A stretch of DNA of 64,000 nucleotides from Natribacillus halophilus (GTDB lineage Bacteria; Bacillota; Bacilli; Bacillales; Marinococcaceae): NCBI RefSeq assembly GCF_900100185.1, contig NZ_FNEN01000001.1, positions 124,001 through 188,000 on the forward strand, in the 5' to 3' direction. The notes beneath the pieces are model-generated. The model ran no database searches and was not told the origin of the DNA. It was given only the letters and a program-made list of their open reading frames with translations. The position numbers and the translations under genes are program-made. This document shows, piece after piece, positions 63,672 to 64,000 of this stretch (positions within the stretch are counted from its first letter, which is position 1; each line of letters starts with the position of its first letter).

Positions 63672-63707
63672 AAAAAAGCCTTCTCCTTATGATGATAAGA
63701 AGAAAGC
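63672..63707 (-). terminator. Riboswitch-controlled terminator before metI
   Basis: On the minus strand GCTTTCTTCTTAT (63707-63695) pairs with ATAAGGAGAAGGC (63690-63678), 13 pairs with two G-U, then TTTTTT. Its 5' arm overlaps the antiterminator partner at 63694-63709. Confidence 0.9.
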
Positions 63708-63831
63708 ATCGCTCCCGAATGCCTTCTCTTATCTTTCGGAACCATGGTCGTTCCGAAGGAAGTAGCACCTGACTCGAAAGAGCTGGTTGCTGAGACATCT
63801 TCGGGCCTTTCCCTCCGTCTCTCTTGATAAG
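63694..63831 (-). promoter_or_regulatory. SAM-I (S-box) riboswitch
   Basis: The minus strand carries the S-box core: CTTATCAAGAGAGACGGAG from 63831, then GGGAAAGGCCC, CAGCAACC and the closing P1 strand GATAAGAG near 63733-63726. The antiterminator pairs GATAAGAGAAGGCAT (63733-63719) with ATGCTTTCTTCTTATC (63709-63694). SAM binding would hold P1 and let the terminator form, turning metI-yitJ off when SAM is plentiful. Confidence 0.95.
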
Positions 63832-63864
63832 AAAAGTATGTTTATTATCCATTACTTGAGTTAA

Positions 63865-63893
63865 ACCATACAGGAAAATATACAATTATGCAA
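63865..63893 (-). promoter_or_regulatory. Sigma-A-type promoter of metI-yitJ
   Basis: On the minus strand TTGCAT (63893-63888) and TATGGT (63870-63865) are 17 bases apart, about 30 bases before the riboswitch P1. Nothing recognisable lies between it and the window end (63894-64000). Confidence 0.75.
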
Positions 63894-64000
63894 GCGATTC
63901 TAGCAGCGGGAGAAGGGCATCGTCAAAGTCAATATAATCACTTATGTCCGGAAGTGTAGAAACGGAAAATACCAATTCCCTCCGTTTGAGGGATTACTTC

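Noticed and set aside
63894-64000. A gene at the right end
   Set aside because: No frame with a start, an SD and recognisable content is present before the window ends.

Overview
The window is a chromosomal segment from a spore-forming Bacillota of the Bacillaceae type. The evidence is a long, nearly unbroken minus-strand gene block whose order matches the Bacillus subtilis ponA-to-sleB region (nth-dnaD-asnS-aspB-ypmB-dinG-panC-birA-cca-bshA-mgsA-dapB-ypjD-ypjCBA-qcrCBA-ypiF-ypiA, the aro/trp/his/tyr supraoperon, ndk-hepT-menG-hepS-mtrB-folE, spoIVA-gpsA-der-rpsA-cmk and ypeB-sleB), together with sporulation and germination genes (spoIVA, spoVIF, ypeB, sleB, ypjB). Several envelope-exposed proteins carry strongly acidic segments (PBP1A tail, QcrC tail, SleB linker), which points to a halophilic or haloalkaliphilic member. 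The genus cannot be fixed from the sequence alone.

Layout. 0-1.5 kb: 3' part of ponA on the plus strand. 1.5-8.8 kb: a large two-domain dynamin, nth, dnaD, asnS, aspB. 9-19.6 kb: ypmB, an MTA/SAH deaminase, dinG, panC, birA, cca, bshA, mgsA, dapB, ypjD. 19.6-23 kb: plus-strand ypjC, then a YugP-type protease, ypjB and ypjA. 23-27.3 kb: qcrABC (menaquinol:cytochrome c reductase), ypiF, ypiA. 27.5-40 kb: aromatic supraoperon aroC-aroB-aroH-trpEDCFBA-hisC-tyrA-aroA, with a TRAP attenuator before trpE. 40-41.4 kb: cheR, ndk. 41.5-42.4 kb: a decayed MMPL transporter and a five-copy tandem repeat. 42.4-48.3 kb: one operon folE-mtrB-hepS-menG-(UbiA-like)-(UbiX-like)-mqnA-hepT. 48.3-57.9 kb: spoIVA, yphF, yphE, spoVIF, gpsA, plsY, der, yphA, rpsA-like, plsC, cmk. 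58-60.4 kb: ypeB-sleB. 60.5-64 kb: metI-yitJ under a SAM riboswitch.

How the parts work together. Chorismate is made by aroB, aroA and aroC and is then split between tryptophan (trpEDCFBA), tyrosine/phenylalanine (aroH, tyrA, hisC) and menaquinone. The menaquinone genes include mqnA (chorismate dehydratase) plus UbiA- and UbiX-like genes placed between menG and hepT, so this organism probably uses the futalosine route; hepS/hepT supply the tail, menG finishes the quinone, and qcrABC uses it. The TRAP protein gene (mtrB) sits in the menaquinone operon, and its RNA target, a regular row of (G/U)AG triplets with antiterminator, terminator and a Shine-Dalgarno-blocking hairpin, precedes trpE.

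The least explained content is intergenic: a dispersed multi-hairpin repeat family (four good copies, two fragments), a nested 93-bp palindrome before aroC, two kinds of ~52-bp tandem repeat, and two families of short degenerate repeats. No tRNA, rRNA, CRISPR array, intact insertion sequence or phage gene was recognised.
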